DNA from: Stenotrophomonas indicatrix
Lineage (GTDB): Bacteria > Pseudomonadota > Gammaproteobacteria > Xanthomonadales > Xanthomonadaceae
DNA length: 64,000 nt
Assembly: GCA_041545745.1 (NCBI GenBank)
Contig: CP168152.1
Coordinates: forward strand, 2,540,001 to 2,604,000
Direction: 5' to 3'
Shown: in pieces, positions 9,674 through 18,524 of the stretch
Layout: every line of letters starts with the position of its first letter
Numbering within the stretch: the first letter of the stretch is position 1
Position numbers and translations under genes: made by a program
The notes under the pieces: generated by a model
Seen by the model: only the letters and a program-made list of their open reading frames with translations
Database searches by the model: none
What the model was told of the DNA's origin: nothing

Positions 9674-10245
9674 ACGCCGACTCCGGTGCATACACCGGGC
9701 CGTGGGCAGGGGTGTTCCCCGCTCCCGCCCCGGTGCCGTCGGTCAGCCTGCCGCCGCGTGCGCTGCGGCGGTTGCTCGGCCATTTCCCTACCGGTGTGGC
9801 GATCGTCTGCGCGCGTGATGCGCAGGGAAAGCCGCAGGGCCTGACCATCAACTCGTTCGTGCCGATCTCACTGCAGCCTCCACTGGTGCTGTGGAACCTG
9901 GCCCTGCATGCGCAGAGCCTGTCCACGTTCCAGCGCGCCACCCAGTTCGCGATCAGCGTGCTCGGCGCCGGACAGGAAGCCCTGGCCCGCCGTTTCGCCG
10001 ACCCGCAGGTGCGCCATCGATTCACCGATGTGCCCTTGCTGGACGACGGCGAGGACGCGCCACCGCGGATCGCCGGTGCCGTCGTCCACCTCACCTGCAC
10101 CCGCCACGCGCAGTGGCCGGTCGGCGATCACCTGCTGCTGGCCGGGCGCATCGTCGATGTGCAGGAGGAAGGCGGCGCACCGCTGCTGTTCCATCGCGGA
10201 CGCTTCCAGGCAGGTCCGGTGGAAACCCTGGTGGAGGTGCGCTGA
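9670..10245 (+). CDS. flavin reductase-like (FMN-binding split barrel) protein
   Basis: 191 residues. The core from about residue 27 ([20 protein letters not shown]) to [18 protein letters not shown] matches the flavin reductase/HpaC-type FMN-binding split barrel, which reduces free flavin with NAD(P)H or donates FMNH2 to a partner. The C-terminus [13 protein letters not shown] also fits. The ATG overlaps the sodA stop (ATGA), so it is probably co-expressed with SOD under redox stress. Precise electron acceptor unknown. Confidence 0.85.
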
Positions 10246-10583
10246 TGGACATCCAAACTCTGGAGAGGATGCTCGCCGCCGGCAAGGACAGCGCGCTGCT
10301 GCGCTTCGGCCTGGGCAAGAGCTGGCTGGACGCCGGCGATCCGGTGCGCGCAGCCACCCATCTGGGCCGCTGCGTGGTGCTGGACCCAAATTATTCGGCG
10401 GCGTGGAAGCTGCTGGGCAAGGCATGGCTGGCCGGTGGCCAGCCGCAGGCGGCGCGCGAGGCGTGGCAGCGCGGGCTCAGCGTGGCTGGCAGCAAGGGCG
10501 ACCAGCAGGCCCGCAAGGAGATGCAGGTGTTCCTGCGCAGGCTGGACCGCCAGTCGCCTGCGCTGTTGGCGAAGGCCGGCTGA
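10245..10583 (+). CDS. small TPR protein
   Basis: 112-residue protein made of about two tetratricopeptide repeats (for example LGKSWLDAGDPVRAATHLGR and LLGKAWLAGGQPQAAREAW). No signal peptide. The ATG at 10245 overlaps the TGA of the flavin reductase gene (TGATG), so it is the last gene of the sodA set. Likely a protein-protein adaptor; no specific role can be read from the sequence. It converges on the desaturase gene with only 3 bp between stops. Confidence 0.75.
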   Translation: MDIQTLERMLAAGKDSALLRFGLGKSWLDAGDPVRAATHLGRCVVLDPNYSAAWKLLGKAWLAGGQPQAAREAWQRGLSVAGSKGDQQARKEMQVFLRRLDRQSPALLAKAG

Positions 10584-10586
10584 AAC

Positions 10587-11735
10587 TCAGCCGGCGTTGG
10601 CCGACGCCGGTGCCGGCATGATGTCCGGCATCGGCAGGCGGCGCGGCTTGCTCGGGAACGCATGGCGCAGGATGCGCCAGGCCACCTGGGTGAACTGCCG
10701 CGGCAGCGAGCCGTTGTTGTAGTGCTGGCCGTAACGACGGCAGATGTCCTTCACTTCCTTGGCGATGGCCGCATAGCGGTTGGCCGGCAGATCCGGGTAG
10801 AAGTGGTGCTCGATCTGGTGGCTGAGGTTGCCCGACAGCACGTTGATCACGAAACCGCCGCTGATGTTGGACGAACCGCGCAGCTGGCGCAGGTACCAGT
10901 GGCCGCGCGATTCATTGCGTAGGCATTCCTTCGGGAACGTTTCCGATTCGGCGGTGAAGTGACCACAGAAGATGATCACGTAGGTCCAGATGTTGCGCAG
11001 GCCGTTGGCCACCAGGTTGCCCAGCATCACCGGCAGGAAGAACGGACCGGCCAGCAGCGGGAAGAACACGTAATCCTTCAGCACCTGGCGGATCATCTTG
11101 CGTGCCACTGGACGGGTCTGCAGCCACATCGCGCGGCTGCTGATGCGGCCCTTGAACCAGCGGCCCAGGCGCAGATCCTGCGCAGCCACGCCCCACTGGA
11201 ACAGCAGCGCGAAGATCGGCGCGATGATCGGCTGCAGCAGGTAGAACGGCTTCCAGCGCTGTTCCGGGAAGATGCGCAGCAGGCCATAGCCGATGTCATC
11301 GTCCATGCCACGCACGTTGGTGTAGGTGTGGTGGCGGAAATTATGGGTCTTGCGCCAGTTGTCGGCGGTGGCAACGATGTCCCATTCGTAGGTGTTGCCG
11401 TTGAGCTTGGGGTCGCCGGTCCAGTCGTACTGGCCATGCATCACGTTGTGGCCCAGCTCCATGTTTTCCAGGATCTTGGCCAGCGCCAGCAGCAGGGTGC
11501 CGGCGATGCAGGCCGGCCACAGCAGCGGCGCCCAGAACAACGGCGAGAACGCGCCAAGGAACAGCAGGCTGCGGCCAAGCACGCCGGACCAGCGCACAGC
11601 CGCTGCAACGCGGCGGATGTAGCGGGTGTCGGAGGCGCCGAGGCTGCCGATCACACGGTCGCGGATCGCATCGAGTTCCTCACCAAACGTCTGCATCTCG
11701 GCAGGGCTCAGGGCACGGTCGGTAGCGCGGGTCAT
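10587..11735 (-). CDS. membrane fatty acid desaturase
   Basis: 382 residues, several hydrophobic segments and the three histidine boxes of acyl-lipid/acyl-CoA desaturases: GHNVMHG, HNFRHHTY and QIEHHFYP. These ligate the di-iron centre that inserts a double bond using O2. The gene starts 13 bp after the ferredoxin reductase stop, so the two form an operon equivalent to the P. aeruginosa desC-desB pair, which adjusts unsaturated fatty acids aerobically. Electrons are expected from the reductase encoded upstream. Confidence 0.92.
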   Translation of the reverse strand: MTRATDRALSPAEMQTFGEELDAIRDRVIGSLGASDTRYIRRVAAAVRWSGVLGRSLLFLGAFSPLFWAPLLWPACIAGTLLLALAKILENMELGHNVMHGQYDWTGDPKLNGNTYEWDIVATADNWRKTHNFRHHTYTNVRGMDDDIGYGLLRIFPEQRWKPFYLLQPIIAPIFALLFQWGVAAQDLRLGRWFKGRISSRAMWLQTRPVARKMIRQVLKDYVFFPLLAGPFFLPVMLGNLVANGLRNIWTYVIIFCGHFTAESETFPKECLRNESRGHWYLRQLRGSSNISGGFVINVLSGNLSHQIEHHFYPDLPANRYAAIAKEVKDICRRYGQHYNNGSLPRQFTQVAWRILRHAFPSKPRRLPMPDIMPAPASANAG

Positions 11736-11748
11736 GGCAGCAGGGTCC

Positions 11749-12819
11749 TCAGAGATCCAGGGTCAGGTCGGTGGTCGGCGCGCTCACGCAGATCCGCACC
11801 GGCACGGCCGTTTCGGACTGGGTGTCGCCGGTGCGCAGGTGGCGGGTGGTGCCACTGACGCGTTCACAGGTGCAGCTGTTGCAGATGCCCATGCGGCAGC
11901 CGTGCTTGGGCGCGATGCCCTGCGCCTCCAGGCTTTCCAGCAGCGAGCGGCCACGCGGCACGATCAGCCGCCGGCCGCTGCGGGCCAGGGTCAATGCGAC
12001 CTCACCCAGGCTGTCGGCATCACTGAGTGCTGCGGGCGGCGTAAAGGCTTCCGCCTGGAAACCGGCCACGTGCTGGGCCAGCCGCGTGCGCGCAGCGGCA
12101 ACGAAACCGTCCGGGCCGCAGGCCAGTACATGGCGCTGCGCCAGTGGGGTGTCGTCACCGGCAACGGCCAGCGTGTGGCTGTCGATACGCGCAGCCGGCA
12201 CGTCGCCTTCGCGGGTGGCCAGCAGGTGCACGCGCAGGTTCGGATGCGCCGCAGCCAGCGCCAGCAGTTCATCGCGGAACTGGAACGCTGCAGCGTTGCG
12301 CTCCCAGTAGAACAGGTCGACCGGCGCCGCCAACGGGCGCTGGCAGGCATCGCGCAGCAGGCTGCGCATGGGCGTGATGCCGCTGCCGGCCGCCAGCAGC
12401 AATACCGGCGCTGCTGCAGGCATGTGGAAATCACCGAAGGCCGCGTCCAGCCGGAACAGGTCGCCCGGCTGGGCATGCGCGACCAGATGCTGGCTGACCT
12501 TGCCGCCTTCCACCGCCTTGACGGTAATGGCCAGCTCACGGCGGCCCAGGCGGGTCGGGCTGTAGCTGCGGCGCAATACGCGCCCCTCAAGCTCAACACC
12601 GAGGGTGACGTGCTGACCGGCGCGCATCCCGGCCCAGTGCCGGTTACAGCGCAGGACCAGGGTCGCGGCGCCCTCGCCGGCCGGCTCCCGCCGTACCAGG
12701 CGTGCCATCGGCTCACGCAAGGTCCACAACGGATTCAGCTGGCCCGCCCAGAAGTCGAACAACGACGGCGACAGCCAGCGGTACGGGGAAAGCAGGGAAG
12801 GTCGGACGACAGCGCTCAT
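11749..12819 (-). CDS. flavodoxin/ferredoxin reductase with C-terminal 2Fe-2S domain
   Basis: 356 residues. FAD-binding motif RRSYSPTR, NAD(P)-binding segment LLLAAGSGITPMRSLL, and a C-terminal plant-type ferredoxin domain with CRMGICNSC cysteines. Domain order is FAD-NAD-Fe2S, as in electron-transfer partners of acyl desaturases. The ATG at 12819 was chosen: an upstream in-frame start at 12858 would lie inside the palindromic operator region. Operon partner of the downstream desaturase and divergent from its likely TetR-type repressor. Confidence 0.9.
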   Translation of the reverse strand: MSAVVRPSLLSPYRWLSPSLFDFWAGQLNPLWTLREPMARLVRREPAGEGAATLVLRCNRHWAGMRAGQHVTLGVELEGRVLRRSYSPTRLGRRELAITVKAVEGGKVSQHLVAHAQPGDLFRLDAAFGDFHMPAAAPVLLLAAGSGITPMRSLLRDACQRPLAAPVDLFYWERNAAAFQFRDELLALAAAHPNLRVHLLATREGDVPAARIDSHTLAVAGDDTPLAQRHVLACGPDGFVAAARTRLAQHVAGFQAEAFTPPAALSDADSLGEVALTLARSGRRLIVPRGRSLLESLEAQGIAPKHGCRMGICNSCTCERVSGTTRHLRTGDTQSETAVPVRICVSAPTTDLTLDL

Positions 12820-12840
12820 GGGCGCACTATACGGCCGCAC

Positions 12841-12865
12841 ACACAGCTGTGTATACATGTGTATA
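12841..12865. promoter_or_regulatory. tandem palindromes, candidate FabR/DesT-type operator
   Basis: Two abutting perfect palindromes lie between the divergent reductase and repressor genes: ACACAGCTGTGT (12841-12852) and TATACATGTGTATA (12852-12865; 6-bp arms). TetR-family FabR/DesT proteins bind such short dyads in front of the desaturase genes they control. The region is AT-rich compared with its surroundings and probably includes both promoters. Confidence 0.55.
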
Positions 12866-12911
12866 TTGCACCGGATTGGGTATGATTCAGCCTTGCCCCA
12901 CCGGAAGTGCC

Positions 12912-13568
12912 ATGGCCGCCGCCACCGTTCTGTCTCCGCCTGAAGATGCCAACAGCCCGGCCCGCCGTACGGTGAGCCGCGAGGATCTGCTGGCCGCCGC
13001 GTTGAAACTGATCGGTCCGCATCGCAGCCTGTCCACCCTCAGCCTGCGCGAAGTCGCGCGCGAGGCCGGCATCGCACCCAACAGCTTCTACCGCCAGTTC
13101 CGCGACATGGACGAACTGGCTGTCGCGTTGATCGACGTCGCTGGCCGCTCTCTGCGCACCATCATCGGCGAAGCCCGCCAGCGCGCGACGTCCAGCGCCA
13201 CCAGCGTGGTGCGCGTGTCGGTGGAAACCTTCATGGAACAGCTGCGCGCCGACGACAAGCTGCTGCACGTGCTGTTGCGCGAAGGCGCGGTCGGCTCGGA
13301 CGATTTCAAGCACGCGGTCGAACGCGAACTGCACTACTTCGAAGAAGAGCTGCAGCACGACCTGGTGCGCCTGGCCGCACTGGATGGCGCGGTGCTGTAC
13401 AAGCCGGGACTGGTGTCGATGGCGATCACCCGGTTGGTGTTTGCAATGGGCGCTTCGGCCATGGACCAGCCCCCGGAGAACGACCCGGAACTGGTCGAAC
13501 AGATCTCCACGATGATCCGCATGATCATCGTCGGCGCGCGCACTCCCGCCGCCTTCCGCCGCGGCTGA
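12912..13568 (+). CDS. TetR-family repressor, FabR/DesT-like
   Basis: 218 residues. N-terminal helix-turn-helix LSLREVAREAGIAPNSFYRQF (about residues 45-65; described as the FabR-type recognition helix NSFYRQFRD) followed by a ligand-binding helical domain. HTH FabR-like proteins sense acyl-CoA/ACP saturation and repress unsaturated fatty acid genes; the divergent reductase-desaturase operon fits that role. ATG 12912 has GGAAG 4 nt upstream; an in-frame ATG at 12882 would add 10 residues. Confidence 0.85.
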   Translation: MAAATVLSPPEDANSPARRTVSREDLLAAALKLIGPHRSLSTLSLREVAREAGIAPNSFYRQFRDMDELAVALIDVAGRSLRTIIGEARQRATSSATSVVRVSVETFMEQLRADDKLLHVLLREGAVGSDDFKHAVERELHYFEEELQHDLVRLAALDGAVLYKPGLVSMAITRLVFAMGASAMDQPPENDPELVEQISTMIRMIIVGARTPAAFRRG

Positions 13569-13612
13569 CCCCTTCCGGTGCATGACCACCGGCACGCTTC
13601 CGTGCGCATTAT

Positions 13613-13630
13613 GTAATGTTATAACACTTG
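13613..13630. promoter_or_regulatory. Zur-like palindrome upstream of the TonB receptor gene
   Basis: GTAATGTTATAACACTTG contains the perfect palindrome TGTTATAACA (13617-13626). TGTTATA/TATAACA units are the core of many proteobacterial Zur operators. It lies about 45 bp upstream of the MntR-type box, so the receptor may answer to two metalloregulators. The full 23-bp Zur consensus of E. coli is not present, so the call is tentative. Confidence 0.35.
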
Positions 13631-13672
13631 AATCCGAGTAAAGACCACGGCCCCGCCGCAAGCTGAAACGGC

Positions 13673-13692
13673 AATATAGCAATTGCTATGTT
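13673..13692. promoter_or_regulatory. MntR-type operator in front of the TonB receptor gene
   Basis: AATATAGCAATTGCTATGTT: 8-bp arms around AATT, matching the known MntR box pattern (CATAGC-N4-GCTATG). A second copy of the same pattern stands before mntH at 17156-17173. TATGTT (13687-13692) could serve as a -10 hexamer, so binding would block transcription when Mn is sufficient. Confidence 0.7.
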
Positions 13693-13764
13693 GATGAGCT
13701 TCTGCTTTCATGTGCACCAGCCAGGTCGCCCTCGCCGCCCTCCCTCCCCAAGGACGACGCCCTC

Positions 13765-15924
13765 ATGCGCATTGCTGCCTCCCTTCTCCGCCGGCTGCCG
13801 CTGGCTGCCGGTATCGCCGCCGCCCTGCCACTGGCCGCAGTCGCTGCACCGCCCTCACCTACCGAGCTGGATCGGGTGCAGGTGAAAGTCAGCACGGCCA
13901 CCCGCAGCGAACGCCTGCTGTCGGACGTGCCGATCCGCACCGAAGTACTGCGCAAGGAAGACATCGCCCTGCGTGCGGCCACCGATTTCTCCCGTGCGGT
14001 GGAGCTGATCAACGGCCTGCGGGTGGAAAGCAACTGCCAGAACTGCAACACCAGCGAGGTGCAGTTGCTGGGCCTTCCCGGTGCCTACAACCAGTTGCTG
14101 TTCGATGGCATTCCACTGCTGTCCACGCTGGGCAGCGTGTACGGGGTGGAACAGATTCCCGCCGGTTTCGTCGACCGCATCGAAGTGGTCAAGGGCGGTG
14201 GTTCATCTCTGTACGGGCCGGGCGCGGTGGCCGGTGTCATCAATCTGATTCCGCCGCTGCCTGCACGCAGCGGCGGCCATGTGCAGGCCGGCGTGGATGT
14301 GCTGAAGGGCACGCCGCAGAAAAACACCGACGTCCGTCTGGACCTGGTCGCCAGCGAAGCCGATGCCGGACTGTCGGTGATCGCCCAGCGCAACTGGAAC
14401 AGCGGCATCGACTACAACGGCGACGGCTATACCGAGATCACCCGCAAGAACCTCAAGGTCGGTGGCCTGCAGGCCTGGTATGCACCGAATCCGGGCACGC
14501 GCCTGCGGCTGGATCTGCAGGTGACCGATGAGAGCCGCCGCGGTGGCAACCGCCTCGACCAGCCCGAACACCTGGCCAACATCGCCGAGTCGCTGGATAC
14601 GAACTACCGTCGCGGCAGCCTGTCATGGGACCAGGAAGTGAACAGCGACGTCGACTTCCGTCTGGCCTACGCCTTCGCCGACATCGACCGCGACAGCTTC
14701 TATGGCGGTCTTGGCGATGTGGTCACCGATCCATCGGCGCCCGGCTACGATCCTTCGCAGCTGGACCCGGACGTTCCGGGCAGTGCCGCATCACGCTCGT
14801 GGCGCCAGTACGGGCGCACCCACAACCCGCTGCGCTACATCGACAGCCAGTTGAACTGGCGGCTGGGTGCACACACGCTTGCGTTCGGCGTTCAGTACAA
14901 GCATGAGGGCCTGCGTGACGACAACCGCGATGGCGCCGGCCAGCGCCTGGCCGTGCTCGAGGATGCAACCTTCCACAACCTCGGCGCGTTCGTGCAAGAC
15001 GAATGGAGCGTACGCGATGACGTCGACCTGGTGCTGGGTGCGCGCGTGGACAAGAGTTCGGAACTGGACAGCGCCGTGTTCTCACCGCGTATCGCCCTCG
15101 CCTGGCAGGCAACACCACGGCTGAAATGGCGTGCGGGCATCGCCACCGGCTTCCGTGCGCCGGAAATCTTCGTCGAGGATGTCCACGTCGATACCCTCGG
15201 TGGCGAACAGGTGCGCGTGCGCAACACCCGTGACCTGAAGGAGGAGCGCGCGCTGACCACCCTGTTCGGGTTCGACTGGCGCTCCGACCCGGCCGACCCG
15301 GTATGGAGCTGGGATGCCACCGCGTCCTATGCACGCATCCGTGACACCTTCGCGCTGGGCGAGATCCAGCGCGGCGATGATGGTCAGCTGACACAGCTGC
15401 GCTACAACGCATCCGGCTCGAACGTACTGGGCATGGAAACCAACCTCGGCTGGCAGCCCTCTCCGCAATGGCGGCTGACTGCAGGTGCGTCGTGGTACCG
15501 CTCGCAGTTCCGCGAGCCGCAACGCATCTTCGATGACACCGCCGACGGCGGCGATACGGTGATCGACAGCCGCGACTACCTGAAGACGCCGCGCTGGACC
15601 GGCGTGGCCCAGCTCAGCTGGATGCCGGCCGAACCCTGGGAGACGTTCCTGGCGCTGCGCCACACCGGATCGATGCCGGTGCTCAACAACCGGCTGGGCG
15701 AACTGCACCGCACCCGCGCCTTCCTGGTCACCGATCTCGGCGCGCGCTGGCATCGCCACCTGGGCGCGCAGGCACAGCAGGAAGTGTCGGTGGCGGCCGG
15801 GGTCAAGAACGTGTTCGACCAACGGCAGAAGGATCTGGAAAGCGGCGCGCTGCGCGACAGCGACTATGTGTATGGGCCACGCTTTGCGCGCTCCTGGTAC
15901 GTGAACCTGCGTTATGCGTTCTAG
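13765..15924 (+). CDS. TonB-dependent outer membrane receptor, probable manganese uptake (MnoT-like)
   Basis: 719 residues: signal peptide to about residue 28, a TonB-box/plug domain (LDRVQVKVST onward; GGGSSLYGPGAVAGVINL plug end) and a 22-strand barrel ending SWYVNLRYAF with terminal Phe. The plug carries a CxxC pair, Cys91 and Cys94 (NCQNC). The substrate is inferred, not seen: an MntR-type box precedes it, and mntR and mntH follow two genes later. A Mn-specific TonB receptor regulated with mntH is known in Burkholderia (MnoT). Alternatives are zinc or copper, and a Zur-like palindrome is also present. The last 11 bp overlap the thioredoxin-like gene. Confidence 0.8.
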   Translation: MRIAASLLRRLPLAAGIAAALPLAAVAAPPSPTELDRVQVKVSTATRSERLLSDVPIRTEVLRKEDIALRAATDFSRAVELINGLRVESNCQNCNTSEVQLLGLPGAYNQLLFDGIPLLSTLGSVYGVEQIPAGFVDRIEVVKGGGSSLYGPGAVAGVINLIPPLPARSGGHVQAGVDVLKGTPQKNTDVRLDLVASEADAGLSVIAQRNWNSGIDYNGDGYTEITRKNLKVGGLQAWYAPNPGTRLRLDLQVTDESRRGGNRLDQPEHLANIAESLDTNYRRGSLSWDQEVNSDVDFRLAYAFADIDRDSFYGGLGDVVTDPSAPGYDPSQLDPDVPGSAASRSWRQYGRTHNPLRYIDSQLNWRLGAHTLAFGVQYKHEGLRDDNRDGAGQRLAVLEDATFHNLGAFVQDEWSVRDDVDLVLGARVDKSSELDSAVFSPRIALAWQATPRLKWRAGIATGFRAPEIFVEDVHVDTLGGEQVRVRNTRDLKEERALTTLFGFDWRSDPADPVWSWDATASYARIRDTFALGEIQRGDDGQLTQLRYNASGSNVLGMETNLGWQPSPQWRLTAGASWYRSQFREPQRIFDDTADGGDTVIDSRDYLKTPRWTGVAQLSWMPAEPWETFLALRHTGSMPVLNNRLGELHRTRAFLVTDLGARWHRHLGAQAQQEVSVAAGVKNVFDQRQKDLESGALRDSDYVYGPRFARSWYVNLRYAF

Positions 15925-16450
15925 CTGGCTGCCCGCACTGCTGCTGGCACTGGCATCGCCGGCCGCAGCTGCCGACCTGCACGCGCAGGTCTCCGCGTCG
16001 CTGATGCGGCCCGAGCCACGCACCCTGCGCCCGGTGCAGTGGTCACCACCGCCGAAACTGATCGCGCTGTACTTCGGCGCCGACTGGTGCGCGCCCTGCC
16101 ACGCGTTCGTGCCGACCCTGCGCGGCGTGCGCGACGCGCTGCGCGAGGCCGGCGCCGATACCGAAGTGGTGTATGTCAGCCTGGATGAAAGCGAGGCGGC
16201 GCTGCGGCGCTACATGCAGCTGCAGGACATGCCGTGGCCGGTGCTGGACCCGCGTCGCGCGAAGCGCATGCCGGCACTGCAGACATTGGCGGGCCCGGCC
16301 CCACCCAACCTGGTGCTGATCGATGCACAGGGCACGGTGCTGGCCAATGGCTGGCAGGGGCGGCGCTACGGAGGCCTTCAGCCGGTATTGAAGGAATGGA
16401 CGAAACGGGCGTGTGCTCAGGAACAGGCGCGCTGCCCGCCTGAATTGTAG
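15914..16450 (+). CDS. periplasmic thioredoxin-like protein
   Basis: 178 residues with an N-terminal signal peptide (LLLALASPAAAA) and a thioredoxin/TlpA-like fold with catalytic WCAPC at about residues 58-62. The later PPNLVLID supplies the cis-Pro loop. The start lies inside the end of the receptor gene (11-bp overlap), which implies translational coupling. The partner receptor has a CxxC in its plug, so one possible role is keeping receptor or metal-ligand cysteines reduced; this is inference. Confidence 0.82.
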   Translation: MRSSWLPALLLALASPAAAADLHAQVSASLMRPEPRTLRPVQWSPPPKLIALYFGADWCAPCHAFVPTLRGVRDALREAGADTEVVYVSLDESEAALRRYMQLQDMPWPVLDPRRAKRMPALQTLAGPAPPNLVLIDAQGTVLANGWQGRRYGGLQPVLKEWTKRACAQEQARCPPEL

Positions 16451-16557
16451 AGTCGAGCCATGCTCGACTCTTTTCATCACCGCGCGAACAGCAGCCGAGC
16501 ATGGCTCGGCTCTACAGAGAGCAGATTCCGCGAGTAGATCCACGCCATGCGTGGATG
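16447..16557. repeat. SMAG-type GTAG palindromes (three units)
   Basis: Unit 1, 16447-16470, begins GTAGAGTCGAGCCATGCTCG. Unit 2, 16494-16515, is the inverted form ending in CTAC. Unit 3, 16534-16557, begins GTAGATCCACGCCATGCGTG. The head GTAG followed by a short perfect palindrome is the published layout of S. maltophilia SMAG repeats. An ACCGCGCGAACAGCAG tail follows units 1 and 3. They sit between the converging thioredoxin-like and mntR genes. Confidence 0.85.
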
Positions 16558-16600
16558 CACTCATTCCATACCGCGCGAACAGCAGTACAGAAACCGCGAC

Positions 16601-17065
16601 TCAACCGCCCTCGGCCTTGCGCACGAATTCGTCGAACAGGGCCAGTGTCTGTTCACTGACATGGTGCTCGATGCCCTCGGCATCACGCCGCGCGGTATCC
16701 GGGTCCACGCCCAGCGCCAGCAGGAAGCGCTCCACGGTCTGGTGGCGCTGGCGGCTGGCATGGGCCAACGCCTCGCCCTCCGGGGTCAGGAACACGCCGC
16801 GATACGGGCGCTGCACGACCCAGCCGTCACGGGCCAGCCGGCGCAGCATCTTCGCCACCGTCGGCTGGGCCACGCCCAGGCGGGTAGCGATGTCGACCTG
16901 GCGGGCCTCGCCGCCGTCGGCCAGCAGGTCGGAGATCAGCTCGACATAATCCTCCACCAATTCCATCCGGTGTGCCTCGCGCACTTGCCGGAAGCTCTCG
17001 ACCTGGCGCTCGGCCTCGATCAAGGGGGTGCTTTTCAGCGATGTCGAATCATCCGTCTTGCCCAC
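16601..17065 (-). CDS. mntR: manganese-responsive repressor MntR
   Basis: 154-residue DtxR/MntR-family regulator. Winged helix near residues 50-85 ([20 protein letters not shown]), then [11 protein letters not shown] and the metal-binding/dimerisation helices including [18 protein letters not shown]. Length equals that of E. coli MntR. With bound Mn(II) it should bind the TATAGC-N4-GCTATA boxes in front of mntH (17156) and the TonB receptor (13673). GTG start at 17065, divergent from mntH over a 116-bp gap that holds the box. Confidence 0.9.
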   Translation of the reverse strand: MGKTDDSTSLKSTPLIEAERQVESFRQVREAHRMELVEDYVELISDLLADGGEARQVDIATRLGVAQPTVAKMLRRLARDGWVVQRPYRGVFLTPEGEALAHASRQRHQTVERFLLALGVDPDTARRDAEGIEHHVSEQTLALFDEFVRKAEGG

Positions 17066-17155
17066 GCGTATGCCTGTCCTGCAGTTGTCATCGAGTGCGA
17101 ACCTGAATTCTGGACCAGTGACGCAGTAAAGACGATTGTTTCACATTGCTATGCG

Positions 17156-17173
17156 ATATAGCAGTGGCTATAT
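17156..17173. promoter_or_regulatory. MntR box overlapping the mntH -10 region
   Basis: ATATAGCAGTGGCTATAT, perfect 7-bp arms around AGTG. A plausible promoter is TTGCTA (17146-17151), 17-bp spacer, TATATT (17169-17174), so the operator covers the -10. The box ends 8 bp before the mntH ATG, predicting a leaderless or nearly leaderless transcript. A second dyad TGCTAT/ATAGCA overlaps it at 17147-17163. Confidence 0.75.
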
Positions 17174-17181
17174 TGACAGCC

Positions 17182-18513
17182 ATGAACACCGTCGCACCCA
17201 CCGATTCTGCCGCCTCCACTCCGGCCAGCCTGGGTGCGCTCAACGCTTCGATTTCCGTACCCGATAAAGGCCATTGGTGGTTCCGGCTGCTGGCCTTCCT
17301 TGGCCCGGGCTACATGGTGTCGGTCGGTTACATGGACCCGGGCAACTGGGCCACCGACCTCGCAGGCGGTTCACGCTTCGGCTATCTGCTGTTGTCGGTC
17401 ATCCTGATCTCCAACCTGATGGCGGTGATCCTGCAGGCGTTGTCGGCACGGCTGGGCATCGCCACCGGCATGGACCTGGCGCAGGCCTGCCGCGCGCGCT
17501 ACCCCAAGCCGGTGAATCTGGCGCTGTGGGCGTTGTGCGAAGCGGCGATCATCGCCTGCGACCTGGCCGAAGTGATCGGCACGGCCATCGCGCTGAAACT
17601 GTTGTTCGACCTGCCATTGCTATGGGGTGCGGTAATCACCGCACTGGACACGCTGCTGGTGCTGCTGTTGATGAATCGCGGTTTCCGCGCGCTGGAAGCC
17701 TTCGTGATCGCGCTGCTGCTGGTGATCTTCGGCTGCTTCATGGTGCAGATCGCGCTGGCCGCGCCGCCGGTGATGCAGGTGCTGGGCGGCTTCATTCCGC
17801 GCGCTCAGGTGGTCACCGATCCGCACGCGCTGTACATCGCCATCGGTATCATCGGGGCCACGGTGATGCCGCACAACCTGTACCTGCATTCTTCCATCGT
17901 GCAGACCCGTGCCTATCCACGCACCGATGAAGGCCGTCGCAGCGCGCTGCGCTGGGCGGTGACCGACAGCACCTTTGCCTTGACCCTGGCGCTTTTCATC
18001 AACGCCAGCATCCTGATCCTGGCGGCGGCGGTATTCCATGCCAACGGCCGCTTCGACGTGGAAGACATCGAGCAGGCGCACCAGTTGCTGGCACCGATGC
18101 TGGGCGTAGGCCTGGCCTCGACATTGTTCGCCGTGGCGCTGCTTGCTTCCGGCCTGAACTCCACCGTGACGGCGACATTGGCCGGGCAGATCGTGATGGA
18201 AGGGTTCCTGCGCCTGCGCCTGCCGCCGTGGCTGCGGCGGCTGATCACCCGCGCGCTGGCCATCATCCCGGTGGTGGTGGTGATCATGCTGTTCGGCGAC
18301 CAGGGCGCGGTGAAGCTGCTGGTGCTGAGCCAGGTGGTGCTGTCGATGCAGCTGCCGTTCGCGATCATTCCGCTGGTACGCATCGTGACCGACAAGATGA
18401 CGATGGGCGCGCTGGTGGCGCCGCGCTGGCTGGGCAGCATCGCCTGGGTGATCGCACTGGTGATCGTGGTGCTGAACGTGAAGCTGCTGGTGGATACGTT
18501 CGCCGGGGCGTAA
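17182..18513 (+). CDS. mntH: NRAMP-family proton-coupled manganese transporter
   Basis: 443-residue inner-membrane protein with about 11 membrane segments. The NRAMP metal site is visible: DPGN at residues 52-55 in TM1 and ATVMPHNLY (Met229) in TM6. It imports Mn(II) with protons. ATG at 17182 gives the normal cytosolic N-terminus before TM1. Upstream start candidates at 17146 lie within the operator. Preceded by an MntR box and divergent from mntR, so induction under Mn limitation is expected. Confidence 0.95.
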   Translation: MNTVAPTDSAASTPASLGALNASISVPDKGHWWFRLLAFLGPGYMVSVGYMDPGNWATDLAGGSRFGYLLLSVILISNLMAVILQALSARLGIATGMDLAQACRARYPKPVNLALWALCEAAIIACDLAEVIGTAIALKLLFDLPLLWGAVITALDTLLVLLLMNRGFRALEAFVIALLLVIFGCFMVQIALAAPPVMQVLGGFIPRAQVVTDPHALYIAIGIIGATVMPHNLYLHSSIVQTRAYPRTDEGRRSALRWAVTDSTFALTLALFINASILILAAAVFHANGRFDVEDIEQAHQLLAPMLGVGLASTLFAVALLASGLNSTVTATLAGQIVMEGFLRLRLPPWLRRLITRALAIIPVVVVIMLFGDQGAVKLLVLSQVVLSMQLPFAIIPLVRIVTDKMTMGALVAPRWLGSIAWVIALVIVVLNVKLLVDTFAGA

Positions 18514-18524
18514 ACCGCAGCCCC

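Noticed and set aside
17146..17181. Upstream TTG start for mntH at 17146
   Set aside because: It would translate through the MntR operator and -10 region; the ATG at 17182 matches the usual NRAMP N-terminus.
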